From NCBI GenBank assembly GCA_023362775.1, contig JALMGJ010000005.1, positions 41,499,463 through 41,563,462 of the forward strand: a stretch of 64,000 nt of DNA, given 5' to 3'. The position numbers and the translations under genes were made by a program. This document shows positions 49,001-58,810 of this stretch, in pieces. How positions within the stretch are numbered: the first letter of the stretch is position 1; each line of letters opens with the position of its first letter. The notes under the pieces were generated by a model. That model ran no database searches. It was not told where the DNA came from and was given only the letters and a program-made list of their open reading frames with translations. The stretch is from Charina bottae. Lineage: Eukaryota > Chordata > Lepidosauria > Squamata > Charinaidae.

Positions 49001-50829
49001 CACAGGCATGGTATAGAGAAAGTGGACAGGGAGTTTCATAATGTAAAGGTCTGGGAACATTCAGCGAAGATGATTGGAAAGAGATTTAGAACAGACACAA
49101 CTATCTTTTCCCAAGTTGATAATAACCGTATAGAATTCATCAGCATTACCATGATACGATGGCTAATATTTTAGGTGGTTTTAAAAAGCTATTTAATCAA
49201 TTCATGGAGGATAGTCTAAGAGCTATCAGTTTTGAAGACACAGTGCTGCTTTTTGATTGATTTATTTCTTACATTAAAGTATATGCTGTCTCCTCCTAGA
49301 AGTTGAGGTGGTTCAAAATAAAATAAAAGCCTGTGAGATCATAATGTTGGACCAAAATGGGCCAGGAAGGCTATTTTTATGTTCTTAAAGTTCCAGCAAG
49401 TTTTATTAGTCTAAATATGAGGTCATCCAGTTCAATAAAACTTCCGAGGTATTTAGAAAACTAGCAGATGTACTGGATTTCAGAGCAACCCTGGTTTCCT
49501 TCAATAGGAAATGGACCTAATGTTTATCTTATTTTGAGCTTAGATGGAAATCTTCCAAGATCAATTGAAGATTGAAATTTATTTCTTTGGGAGTGGAAGA
49601 GAGTTTGAAGTAGATGACTGTAAAAACAACTGCCTATTCTTTTGTAAATTTGTGGGGGGGGGGGGAGAATTCAGTGTGCTTCATGTACTTATGTGCTTTT
49701 CCTATTTCATAGTCTAAGGACATCTGAGTCTTTAACAAGCTGCTTCTGCTCCCTGCCGCCACCACCCATGCCCTCAGGAACCGTTGCCCTTCCCTTAGCA
49801 ACAAGCAAGCTTTTGGCTATTTCTGCTCTGACTCAAACTGATTTCCTGCTCAGGGATGCATCTTCTATTGACAAACAGGATCTTATTGGCTGGGATGGGA
49901 AGGTGGGAAATATGGAGCAAGAGCAACAGTGATTGTAACAAAATCACTGAGGGATGGGGCTCTTGGTAGGGGCTGACTTGGAAAGAGTTCTGAAAACAGG
50001 ATATGGCACCTCTAGAGAAAACACTGCGCTTCCTCCCCCACCCTCTGCATTTTTTAACCTTATACCAAACAATAAATCGTTTTGGAGACCTGCCTATGAG
50101 TCTATAATTCATCAGTTTGAATAATGGAGACCCTATTTACTCTAGGAAATCATGGCACATGTATCTTTTCCTTCCCTATTCACAAAACCAAATCCAAAGC
50201 TCAGGACATAAGGCAGCCTTACCCAACCTGGTTCCCTCCTGATTCATAACACAACAATACCTATCATCCCACAAGCACGACTAGACTATCGGTCAAGCTG
50301 CTAGCCCAGTCCAGCTGAGGACGGCTCCCCCAGGCCTGGCTTTCTGTCTATCCCTGGTGAATGTTACCATGTGTTCAGGGAAACGCATTGATTCACAGCT
50401 GAGCAAAGGGAGCTCCTCTTCACAATAGCCTGCCTTGGTTTCTGCTCCAGGACTGCCGAACAGGAACAATTCCATGGTAAGGAGGAAAAATCAGGCGGTT
50501 GGCTTTGGAGTGAGCCAGGGCATTCTTAGCCTTAAAAGAGCCTCAGGTTTCTTTACTTCCTTCCTTTATTTAACCTGTACAATTGCTGCAAAAATTGGAA
50601 ACTCAGAAAATGCAAGGAGCCCTCAGCACAACCAACCGAGGAACATGGGGCTACAACAGCCAATAACAGCTAGCATTGGGGAGCCTGATTTAAAGCTTCC
50701 TGCCGCATCGGGGAGAACAAACACTCACAAACCAGGAAAATCTGGCTGCAGCTCCAATGGTTCGGCACAGCCATCGCCTCCAGTACATGTGTGTTCCACC
50801 TTGCCGGCGTTGCTCACCTCGGTTGCCAT
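36929..50829 (-). CDS. GOLGA7B: GOLGA7B, complete, five coding exons
   Basis: Golgin A7 family member B, an accessory subunit of the palmitoyltransferase ZDHHC5 that influences its location (family knowledge). Coding exons on the minus strand: 50829-50818, 41129-41004, 39832-39680, 38967-38866, 37033-36929. Every junction is GT/AG and phase 0, giving 4+42+51+34+34 = 165 residues plus TGA, close to the human length. The Erf4-like core includes [17 protein letters not shown] with Cys78 and Cys81, the expected palmitoylated pair, followed by [17 protein letters not shown]. The C-terminus is a low-complexity Ser then Gly run. Intron 1 is 9.7 kb and full of transposons. All exons look intact, consistent with an active gene. 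Confidence 0.95.
37034..38054. other. GOLGA7B intron 4, left part
   Basis: Holds a (CA)n tract at about 37226-37250 followed by GCAGA repeats. No exon. Confidence 0.55.
38055..38182 (+). mobile_element. Penelope-like hammerhead repeat, single copy
   Basis: CTGATGA (38067-38073), stem-loop GTTACC/GGTAAT, GAAACGTC (38093-38100), then TGCAAGCAAACAACCAAGC and the shared tail. The upstream strand of stem I is decayed. Confidence 0.75.
38270..38476 (-). mobile_element. old tRNA-derived SINE
   Basis: Minus-strand head and B box (GGTTCAAGTCCACCC) with TGACTTTGGGCCTGTCATAC-type core. Same family as 53655-53913 but more decayed. Confidence 0.65.
38500..38634 (+). mobile_element. palindromic hAT MITE, complete
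   Basis: Two arms of about 63 bp (CAGTGTTTCTCAACC..., GACTTCAACTCCCAGAATTC) separated by a few bases form an almost perfect hairpin. Perfect 8-bp duplication ATCTATCC (38492-38499, 38635-38642). Confidence 0.94.
38866..38967 (-). CDS. GOLGA7B: GOLGA7B exon 4
   Basis: 102 bases, 34 codons between acceptor TTTCTTCAG and donor GTATCC. Encodes [15 protein letters not shown], then [17 protein letters not shown]. In frame with exons 3 and 5. Confidence 0.94.
39263..39595 (-). mobile_element. Sauria-type SINE in GOLGA7B intron 3
   Basis: Third copy of the tRNA-head/BovB-tail family, flanked by the 11-bp duplication CTCCCTACATT (39252-39262, 39596-39606). Same strand as the gene. Confidence 0.92.
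39680..39832 (-). CDS. GOLGA7B: GOLGA7B exon 3 (palmitoylated Cys motif)
   Basis: 153 bases, 51 codons. Encodes [20 protein letters not shown] then [20 protein letters not shown] and [10 protein letters not shown]. Donor is GTTTGG. One visible difference from the human protein as I remember it is Asn for Gly in TLNNFYAE. Confidence 0.96.
40091..40233 (+). mobile_element. Penelope-like hammerhead repeat, single copy
   Basis: Matches one unit of the 52.2-kb tandem array: GGGTATATAAACAGAGAGC, then CTGAAGA (40159-40165), GAAACGTC (40185-40192), TGCAAGAAAACAACAAGGCT. Lies in GOLGA7B intron 2, antisense to the gene. Confidence 0.8.
40555..40720 (+). mobile_element. possible L2/CR1-like fragment
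   Basis: Resembles the C-terminal LINE region (GCCTTCTCCCTAGCTGCTCT, AGAAGGTCATGAAGACCTGG). Short and decayed. Confidence 0.4.
41004..41129 (-). CDS. GOLGA7B: GOLGA7B exon 2
   Basis: 126 bases, 42 codons, acceptor TTTTCTTCAG, donor GTACAAACTG. Encodes [17 protein letters not shown] through FPPELDSR, the Golgin A7 N-terminal segment with the [10 protein letters not shown] motif. Confidence 0.95.
41130..42070. other. GOLGA7B intron 1, nothing recognised
   Basis: No exon or clear repeat in this stretch. Confidence 0.5.
42072..42862 (+). mobile_element. L2/CR1-like LINE 3' end
   Basis: [40 protein letters not shown], then [16 protein letters not shown] after a break. A 17-bp tandem duplication (GGTTATCACCTTTAAAG) at about 42403-42440 adds damage. 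Confidence 0.85.
45688..46069 (+). repeat. 159-bp inverted repeat with 64-bp spacer
   Basis: 45688-45846 is nearly identical to the reverse complement of 45911-46069 (both outer ends read GGCAACTGTAGCGACCGGAG), with only about ten differences that I count by eye. Confidence 0.9.
46573..46735 (+). repeat. 39-bp minisatellite, about four units
   Basis: Units contain TTCCACGCGATTGG and CCCGCCC..AAACCCCGCCCC. One further unit lies at 44212-44245, and the complementary unit forms the core of the MITE at 15564-15839. Confidence 0.9.
47795..47995 (+). repeat. AT-rich tandem repeat at the BovB 5' breakpoint
   Basis: Irregular units of TATATCAACTTCTATAT and TTTATATATAAATTATATAT. The TCAACTTCTATAT part also occurs as the last BovB sequence at 47788-47800. 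Confidence 0.85.
47996..50779. other. GOLGA7B intron 1, promoter-proximal part
   Basis: No transposon recognised, in contrast to the rest of the intron. A G-run lies at about 49652-49666. No exon supported. Confidence 0.5.
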
Positions 50830-51110
50830 GTTTTACCAACGTGGCCCAATGCTGTTCCTCCGCACGGGAGACTGAAGCTGCGGCGGTAGCAATTTGGTGA
50901 GGAAGGCGGCTGCTTTCCCAGGGAAGGCGCTGTCCCTGGTGCTGTAGGGGAGGAGGCGCTCAAATCCCGAAGCTGCTGCCAGCGGGGGCGGAATCTCGTC
51001 TGCTGCGTCGAGGTGGCGCCTGCGGTGGGAAATAGACGCAGAGCGTGTGGTGCTATCCTTGGTCCTGAAACTTGGTATTTGAAAAACAGGAGCTGGAGGC
51101 AAGCACCTCA
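50780..51110 (-). promoter_or_regulatory. CpG-rich GOLGA7B promoter and 5' UTR
   Basis: GC- and CpG-rich stretch just upstream of the GOLGA7B start codon, set in AT-richer DNA and free of recognised repeats. It has several GCGG/GGCGC motifs and no TATA box near the ATG. A CpG-island promoter is inferred; the transcription start is not determined. Confidence 0.6.
50818..50829 (-). CDS. GOLGA7B: GOLGA7B exon 1 (start codon)
   Basis: Encodes only MATE, followed immediately by donor GTGAGC. The next exon opens with VHNLQELRR, so the joined start matches the conserved MATEVHNLQ N-terminus. The surrounding sequence is CpG-rich, as expected for a first exon. Confidence 0.9.
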
Positions 51111-52109
51111 TCAAGCGCTGACGACCCGTTTCCTAAGCTGATCCCCCAGTAGGTAGCTTCGTTGCACAGGCTGGCTCAGTTAGTGGCACCATAAGGGGAG
51201 GGGATCAACAGCTCTAAGTGGGAACTGCATCCCCCCTCCCCTGTATCCCCACGCTGGAAGGACGAGATCCAGCTCTGACTCAGGGGAGGGACAGTGAAAG
51301 GCGGAGCTGCACGGAGCAAGGAAAAGAACTCGGCTGACGTTCATTTCCTGCTTGTCTTGCAGGAGCTTGCAAGCAAGCAAGCTACCTGGCAGCACTTTTC
51401 ACCCTTATTTCTAAGGCTTTGGGGTTTTGGGTTTCTCTGGAAGGTGCTGCGACTACTTCCACTTCCAGAACTCTTCTGTTTTGATCAGATGAAAGCCCGG
51501 TACCAGCTGTCGCATAGCTGCCCTCAGTGCCAAAGAAGAACGGGTAAAGAATCTCAGATTGATTCATTTGCTGTGCTAATGTATAGTATATCTACGGTAT
51601 GGTGTCTTAAGCTTACACAGAAACAATAAGGAAACCCAAATTCCAAAACACGAGATGATTAATTCTGCAGTCTATATGAATTGTGCAAATTAAGTGATTT
51701 TAATTCCTTTGCTTGGTTTGCATAATTATTCTGCAGACAGTGGAATGGAATAATAGCTGTGTTTGATACCGAAGACTCTTTCCCTTAAACTTAAAGTGGA
51801 AATCTGCATTCAACATCACACTTTTTTCCCTGTGATTGTTTAGTATCATAAGCTTTATATACTTCTTTCTACCTATTTTCATTTTCTGTCTAGCTAAGCA
51901 ATTCATTTTGTTCCCTCACAGACACTGCACTGTTTAAATTATTGTGACTTCTGTTATGAAAATAGAGGATGTTCTTGAGAGTTCTAAAATCTCATAGTTG
52001 TTTGACTAGCTATGACAGGGCATCACATTATTAATAGGTAAGCTAGATGTACATCTCATTAGGAGTTCTGCTTCCACCTTGTCTAGCAAGTGAGTGGTGC
52101 CAAAGAAAG
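51111..52109. other. upstream of GOLGA7B, nothing recognised
   Basis: GC-rich at left, then AT-rich. No gene seen on either strand. Confidence 0.45.
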
Positions 52110-52253
52110 ACTTTAGAGGTTGTGGAGTCCTTGGTGCTCTCCGAGCCTTGTTGTTTTCTTGCAGACGTTTCATTGCCAGGCTAGGCAACAACACCCCCAC
52201 CAACACAGGCAGGACATGCCAGGGTATATAAACAGAGAGCAAGTCCCACTCCC

Positions 52254-52305
52254 TTTTCGCACTGAAGACGTTGCCTAGCCTGGCAATGAAACGTCTGCAA
52301 GAAAA
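52254..52305 (+). ncRNA. hammerhead-ribozyme-like motif, unit 1
   Basis: Core CTGAAGA (52262-52268; position 7 of the hammerhead core is variable), stem II GTTGCC/GGCAAT, GAAA (52288-52291) and CGTC with the expected cut after the C at 52295. Stem I can form between TTTTCGCA before the core and TGCAAGAAAA after the cut, with a 2-base bulge. Stem III is only the palindrome ACGT, so folding would need two copies (dimeric form). One extra base lies between the core and stem II, and its closing pair is a G-U wobble, which may weaken it. Confidence 0.65.
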
Positions 52306-52493
52306 CGACAAGGCTCAGAGACCACCAAGGACTCCCCAACACAATAGACCCTAATCAAGGAACTATTAACTCTGTCAATCAACCAAGCAGTAAGCAACAA
52401 CCCAGACAAAGTACTACCAAGGAGAGTACAACACCCCCACCAACACAGGCAGGACATGCCAGGGTATATAAACAGAGAGCAAGTCCCACTCCC

Positions 52494-52545
52494 TTTTCGC
52501 ACTGAAGACGTTGCCTAGCCTGGCAATGAAACGTCTGCAAGAAAA
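52494..52545 (+). ncRNA. hammerhead-ribozyme-like motif, unit 2
   Basis: Core 52502-52508, GAAACGTC at 52528-52535; identical to unit 1 in all core positions, exactly 240 bases downstream. Confidence 0.65.
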
Positions 52546-52733
52546 CGACAAGGCTCAGAGAGCACCAAAGACTCCCCAACACAATAGACCCTAATCAAGG
52601 AACTATTAACTCTGTCAATCAACCAAGCAGTAAGCAACAACCCAGACAAAGTACTACCAAGGAGAGTACAACACCCCCACCAACACAGGCAGGACATGCC
52701 AGGGTATATAAACAGAGAGCAAGTTCCACTCCC

Positions 52734-52785
52734 TTTTCGCACTGAAGACGTTGCCTAGCCTGGCAATGAAACGTCTGCAAGAAAA
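52734..52785 (+). ncRNA. hammerhead-ribozyme-like motif, unit 3
   Basis: Core 52742-52748, GAAACGTC at 52768-52775; again 240 bases from the previous one and intact. Confidence 0.65.
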
Positions 52786-52867
52786 CGACAAGGCTCAGAG
52801 AGCACCAAGGACTCCACAGTTCAACCCTGAGCTACAAATATTCTCTTCAATTGGCACTTTAGAGGTT

Positions 52868-53654
52868 CTCTGCATAGGCAGAAAAGCTTCCTGTGGCTAG
52901 GGGCTACCTTCAACCTTTGAGGGAAGGAGGGAGGAAGGGCAGCAGTAGGCAGGGCAAAGAGAGGGCTTTACTGCATGTGTGAGTGAGGCTTGGGTCTTCT
53001 ATTTTTGTATAGTTGAAAAAGAAGTGTTGTTCATTTTTAACCTGTTAAACTTTATTTAGAGGCTATACTATGGTTTTCATGTATTTTCTGCCCCAAAATA
53101 GCAGAAAGTAGACATTCCGATTTGCAGCAATTATAGCCAGGGGACAGTTCAAGGGACACAAAATAGGGACCCATGAGCTGCTTATGGCCCTGGGCCACAT
53201 GTTGCGTACTCCGAGTATAATGTATAAGTATGTTATTCTTAACTTTCTCTTGATTTCTTATGCCGAGAACTTTGCTCTAAAACTGCTTTTCTATTCCTTT
53301 TGTTCCTTCCTGTTGATCGTGTTTTATATATAAACCAAAACAAAAAAAAAATCTGACCAGGCTCTAAACTCACTGGACTCAGCCTGCTTTTAAAAGATAC
53401 TCTTCTTACACTAGTATTAAGGCAACTCTGATGCATCCAGGAGAGAGACACAAAGTCAGAAGCAATCAATCACATTACAGCCCGATTCACACATCTTGTT
53501 AAGCCATAATTTAACTATGGATTATTTAATATGCCATAATTGGTGAACATTGCACAGTGCACTAAATAATAATTTATTATTTCCATATCACAATGGCATC
53601 CATGTAACATACTAAACCAAACCAAAACCACATTATGATTTGTATGTATATTGC
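52868..53654. other. intergenic, nothing recognised
   Basis: No gene. The stretch near 53.5 kb with TTAAGCCATAATTTAACTAT looks like an old dispersed repeat but I cannot name it. Confidence 0.4.
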
Positions 53655-53913
53655 ATAAGTGATCAAGATATTTATTTATTTAATTTTTATCCTGCCTTTA
53701 TTATTTTTATAAGTAACTCAAGGTGGGGAACATACGTAATACTCCTTCCTCCTCCTATTTTCCCCACAACAACAACCCTGTGAGGTGAGTTGGGCTGAGA
53801 GTGTGTGACTGGCCCAAGGTCACACAGCCGGCTTTCATGCCCAAGGCGGGACTAGAACTCACAGCCTCCTGGTTTCTAGCTCAGCGCCTTAACCACTAGG
53901 ACCAAACTGGCAT
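53655..53913 (-). mobile_element. tRNA-derived SINE
   Basis: Minus strand: CCTAGTGGTTAAGGCGCTGA (A box), GTGAGTTCTAGTCCCGCC (B box), TGTGACCTTGGGCCAGTCAC core and CTCAGCCCAACTCACC, ending in an AAATAAATAAATA tail. Well preserved. Confidence 0.85.
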
Positions 53914-54457
53914 GTTACTTTGAGAAAAAAGAAAGAGAATATGATGAACCTAACCATTTTAGGTAATTATGTGGCTCTTTGAGGTTCTAGATAATTGTAC
54001 ATATTTAAACACAGAAACATATTTACATAAATAATCCCAGCTTCATGTTTTATTCAATCCAATATACATCTCAGGAAACACTTCAACCAATTCTCAAGCC
54101 TAGAACATGCTTCCTGTCTCAGCATGAAAGCAAATCTGCCACTCAGCTTTCTTTTCTCTCTTTCCACACATTGCTTCCCAGTTACCATAGTCTAAGAAAA
54201 CCACATGGAAAATTACTTCAAAGGCCTTATAATTCAGGTCAGTACAAAAAGCAAAAAGGATTGCTGAGAAGTCTATCACTTCTCCTCCTGTGTTTATCTG
54301 AGTAGATGCTGGCAATGTCTGGTCAAAACGAGAGTTACCTGAGGATTGAAATCTACATTTATTAATAGTGTACTTTTGCTCAGGAGAGATTTTAGCATTA
54401 CCAGTTCTGGGACAGGAATCTGTACAGTGCAGCTTACGTCTTCAGATCTAATGCTGT

Positions 54458-54715
54458 TTTTCAAAGTTAAAAAGGGGGCGGTAAGGAGGGCAGAAACTCC
54501 TGGGGATGGCTAGTATAGTAAGATAGTCCTAGAATAGCCCTTCCAAGGCTGAAAGAACACATCGCCTTCTTAATTTTTATATGTATGGTATTTTAAATGG
54601 TTATTTTAATGTCTTAATCTTTAATATTCGTAATTTTGATGATTTGTAAACCGCCCAGAGTCCCTTGAGGGAGTTGGGCGGTGAGAAATCGAATAAACAA
54701 ACAAACAAACATACA
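54458..54715 (+). mobile_element. L2/CR1-like LINE 3' UTR fragment
   Basis: TTTGTAAACCGCCCAGAGTC, GAGGGAGTTGGGCGGTGAGA and an AAACAAACAAACA tail match the 3' end of the copy at 24.6 kb. Confidence 0.8.
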
Positions 54716-54783
54716 TTTTGGAAAGTTAATGTGAAGCTGTGTAGTACAGACTAATGCTAAGATTTTGGATTAGCTATACCTCA

Positions 54784-54990
54784 GCTGGTGGCCACAAACA
54801 GTTTGCCTTCTTTGGGCCTAGAAGCTAAACAGGATGGTGTCCGGTTAATTCTGGGATGGGAGACTACCAAGGTATGGTAGAGCTGTAGGCTAGTCTGGGA
54901 AGTAAAACAATCCCTGAAGGCGGCAATGGGAAACTGCTTCCTTGCTGTTGCCAAGAAAACTGCAGAACGAAAGAGTCTGGACTTAAGACA
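54784..54990 (+). mobile_element. 5S rRNA-derived SINE
   Basis: CCTAGAAGCTAAACAGGATG, TCCGGTTAATTCTGGGATGG and GAGACTACCAAGG follow the internal promoter half of 5S rRNA (GAAGCTAAGCAGGGTCGGGC, TGGATGGGAGACCGCC). A 3' part with GGCAATGGGAAACTGCTTCC and TGCCAAGAAAACTGCAG follows. This is a SINE3-type element, not a 5S gene. Confidence 0.82.
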
Positions 54991-55094
54991 TATTCAAAGA
55001 CCACAATTTGGAAACAAATGGAAAGATAGGGTGATTGGGACTCCTTGAACTTGGTAGAAAGGAGTTATTGTGGGTGCACAGTAGAAGCTACAGT

Positions 55095-55230
55095 GATGTC
55101 ACATGCATCATGACATCATCATACAAATGGAATGAATTATGTGATTTACGTCAGTCATATCATAGTGCAAATGATGTACAGTATATAATTTGTGTCATTT
55201 GTATGATGATGTCATGATGCACATGACATC
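55095..55230 (+). repeat. 35-bp inverted repeat, MITE-like
   Basis: Arm 55095-55129 (GATGTCACATGCATCATGAC...) pairs with 55196-55230 with two mismatches. No clear target duplication. Confidence 0.8.
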
Positions 55231-56584
55231 CGTCACACCCCCTATCCCTGTGGATGCTCATGGAAGGAAAGCAGGTTTGGGAACAGCCATAGGGAAACAC
55301 TTGTGTGTTTTAATTATAAGGCAATTATTAAAGGTTTTGCTGGGACAGGCCCTGTGGGCAATGCACACTCAGTGGGAATGCAGAATGAGAAAAGAAAATT
55401 CTTATATTACTGATTATGGTTTTCAGATCTTTATCACTTGGACACTCAGAACCCTATTGTGCTTTATGTTATATACCTTATGTCAGGTAACTTTCAGTCA
55501 TTCTGTACTGTCAGTTCAGAGACCAACGTAAGAATGATAGGCCTCTACCCTAGGAAGTGTATTGTCTGATAGAGATACAGGTAAATACTTAGCAAGAGGC
55601 TATATAAGTTCTGACTGGCTTAAGTCACTCCATTATGGTTTGGGTAAGAATTAAATCATCTTGCAGCTCAGATCACTGGACACTCAAAGTCAACCCAGAA
55701 GACTTTTCTTTGGCTGCTACCATTTCCCCAAAGATGTGACTGTTCAAAAACAAGTTTCCCTGTAGGACGTAAGCTGCCTTTGGGAAGGAAGTATGCCTCA
55801 CAAATCAGTGGCACTCAGTGGAAAGGGGAATCTACCAGCAGCAGTGCTATATAGCAAGTAATTATGCCTACTGCCTAATGCGCTCAAGCTACACTGTTTA
55901 GTTTATAGCTACTACTACAAGACACATTTCATTGCAGCTACTCTCATAGAATGTACAGAAGGAATCTTACATAGCTCTAGGATAACCAAGGATGCAGCAA
56001 TCATTGGAACTCTAGTAAAGAAAAAGAATAAGGGCAATGAGAAACTATTTGTGGTCCAGGATTTTCTCAAAGTATGCATATGTGCAATATTTGTTATTAA
56101 GATGATAAGCATTGAACAAGTTTACACATCTCACCTGTAAAGTAACACTCATCTTCCTGACTGATGCCAATATCACTTGGGACTAGGATCCAACCACAGC
56201 AATAAACATTATTAAGCTAATTTTGGCCTTGGGCTGAAACAAGCTCACCATTTCTTGCTTTAGTATTACCTTGCAGGGCTGGTCATAATCTATATAGAGT
56301 CCCAAATGTTCAAGTGTTCAACTCAGCTAATTTTAGGGTTTTGTTATGATTTGTAAAACATGTTTGGCTGGTATGTGGTTCCATGTGTTCTACAAACCCA
56401 AATAATTGGGTTACTTGGGATACCCGAGTTTAATTAGCTTGTTGTGCCAATGAAGCCACCAAAAGCTACCTGGTTTCCCCCTTTTCTCTTTCTATAACAA
56501 TCTCATACACACACTGGGCACATCTACTCCTGTGCCACATGTCAGTCATTCCATCCATGATGTTAACCACAAGTCTTCTCCAGC
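55231..56584. other. intergenic, nothing recognised
   Basis: No gene or clear repeat. Confidence 0.45.
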
Positions 56585-58464
56585 TGGCAAAAGAGATATG
56601 TATGCTAAATTGTCAAAATGTTAATTTCATAAGGAGCAATTAGATTACCTGGGGTATCAGGTATCAAGCAAAAGGATTGAAATGGATCCGGCGAAAGTGC
56701 AAGATGTAGTGGCTTGGGAACCACCTTGAACTAGGAGACAGAGTTTTTCTTGGGGTTCGCAAATTTTTACCAACAATTCATACACAATTTTGCACAGGTG
56801 GCTTTACCCTTCACTGATTTACTAAAGACTAAGGGGAAGGGGGACCCTAAGGTGGTGAAAAGACCGGGGATGAGTCTGCAGTGGACAACAGACTGCCAAG
56901 AAGCTTTTGAACAGCTGAAGGTGTTGTTCACTTTGGAGCCAGTATTAAACCACCCCAACCCCACGAAACCCCTAATTGTGCAAGTGGATGCATCAGATGT
57001 TACTGTTGGGGAGATTTTATTACAAAACGATGGGGAAGGGAACCTGAGACCTTGCGCATACCTTTCCCGCAAGTTTACCGACATGGAACGCCGCTGGCAC
57101 ATATGGGAAAAGGAAGTGTTTGCAGTATGCTGGGCTTTGATAAATTGGAGGCATTTACTAGAAGGGGCAGCTCACCCCTTCAAAGTTTGGACAGATCACA
57201 AGAATTTAGAAGCACTGCACACTCCAAGAAAGTTAAACCCCAAGCAGATTAGATGGGCTCAATTCTTTAGTAGATTTAAATTCACTCTAAAGTACTTACC
57301 TGGGGGAAAGAATTTTTTGGCTGATTCTTTGTCCCAGTTACCACAACACAACAGCCAGAGGGAAGAGATAATAGATTCAATCATCCCCACCCAACAATCG
57401 GGGATGGTGGCGGTCACAAGGGGTCAGAAGTCTGAGCCTAATTTAACAGTAGAAGGAGATTTATGACATGAGCTACAGTTGGTGCTAAAAATTGTTGTGT
57501 AGTTGCGAACTAATAAATCAAACCTGACAGAGAAACAGGAGTTCTGGTGAAGTGGGGATAGGCTGTATATCCCAGAACCCTTACGAAAGAAAATACTGGA
57601 AAGATGCCATGACACCAAGTCGGCTGGCCATTTTGGGTTCGTAAACACTTTGCATCTTTTAAGGCGACAGTTTTGGTGGCCAACTCTACACAAGGATGTA
57701 GAGGAGTATGTGGCCAGTTGCCCAATATGTGCCATGGCAAAAAGAGTGGGGGGCAAGCCCAGGGTACTGTTACAAAATGTGGCAAGCCCTGCCCAACCTT
57801 GGAAGCAGATAGCTATGGATTTTATAGTGGACTTACCAGAAAGTCAGAAGAAAACAGTGATTTGGGTGGTGATTGATTTGTTTTCAAAACAAGCTCATTT
57901 CATTCCTTGTAGTAGTATACCTAATGCTGGGCAATTGGCCAAGATATTTGTTCAGCACATCTACAGATTACATGGGATCCCCGAACGGATTATAAGCGAC
58001 CAAGGGGTACAGTTCACCTCCAAATTTTGGAGAGCATTCCTGAAGTTGATAGGCGTGGAGCAAGGACTAAGCTCCGCCCACCACCCTGAGACTGATGAAG
58101 CCTGTGAACGGGCTAATCAGGTGTTGGAGCAGTACCTCAGGTGTTACATCAGCTACCAGCAGGATGATTGGATGGACTTACTCCCATTTGTAGAAGTGGC
58201 ATATAACAATTCAGTTCATCAAAGTACTGGGTTTTCTCCATTCCAGGTGGTGAATGGGCAGGAGTTTGTAGCCTTCCCAGAAATGCCCAAAAGACCAAAC
58301 TAAAATCATTCCTTTAGATGAATGGATGAAGCACATAACGGATAGCTGGCCAATGATAGAGAAAGCGCTGGCAGATGCTAAGGAAATTTACAAGAAATAT
58401 GCTGATCAGAAAAGAGCGCCAGAATAGCCATTGAAAGTGGGTGAGAAGTTTTATTTGTCTACAA

Positions 58465-58810
58465 CAGGGCTTTCCAAAGTGCCTCCGCTGGCGACACACC
58501 CGGCGGCAGCGGCGACACGTGTGCGCACGGCAGCGGCGCAGGGGGGCGTGCGGCGGCACGCGCACGGCGGCGGCGCGGGGGGCGTGTGGCGGCGCACGTG
58601 CGTGGCGGCACAGGGGAGCATGCAGCGGCACGGGGGCGTGCGGTGGCACGCGTGCACACGGTGGCGGCGCGGGAGGGGCGTGCGGCGGCACGCGCGTGCA
58701 TGGCAGCCGCCATGCACGTGTGTGCCGCTGCTTCCGGGTGGTGTGGCAACACACCACGCTGTGTGTGGCGACACACTTTTGTGTCGCGACACACAGTTTG
58801 GAAAGCTCTG
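58465..58810 (+). mobile_element. hAT MITE inside the Gypsy element
   Basis: Ends CAGGGCTTTCCAAAGTG and CAGTTTGGAAAGCTCTG; perfect 8-bp duplication GTCTACAA (58457-58464, 58811-58818). The interior is CG-rich and repetitive (GGCGGCACGCG types). It separates the integrase from the chromodomain region. Confidence 0.94.

Larger units (their letters stand above)
52122..52855 (+). mobile_element. hammerhead-bearing tandem insertion (Penelope/retrozyme-like)
   Basis: A discrete 734-bp insertion flanked by the perfect 12-bp duplication ACTTTAGAGGTT (52110-52121, 52856-52867). It consists of an inverted partial unit (about 52124-52190), then 2.6 tandem copies of a 240-bp unit starting at 52191, 52431 and 52671, then a short unique tail. 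Each unit has a TATA-like GGGTATATAAAC and a hammerhead-like motif. An inverted end piece plus tandem repeats is characteristic of Penelope-like elements; no reverse transcriptase or GIY-YIG frame is present, so the copy is non-autonomous. Confidence 0.85.

Noticed and set aside
51294..51629. Possible divergent exon upstream of GOLGA7B
   Set aside because: An open frame in a GC-rich flank without a recognisable protein, splice signals or family match.
52191..52830. CRISPR-like array or satellite
   Set aside because: The 240-bp units have no spacers, and the block is bounded by a target duplication and an inverted partial unit, so it is a mobile insertion.
53470..53650. Possible old MITE with TTAAGCCATAATTTAACTAT
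   Set aside because: Looks repetitive, but I could not define ends, duplications or family.
54784..54990. 5S rRNA gene
   Set aside because: Only part of the 5S sequence is recognisable, diverged, followed by a SINE tail.
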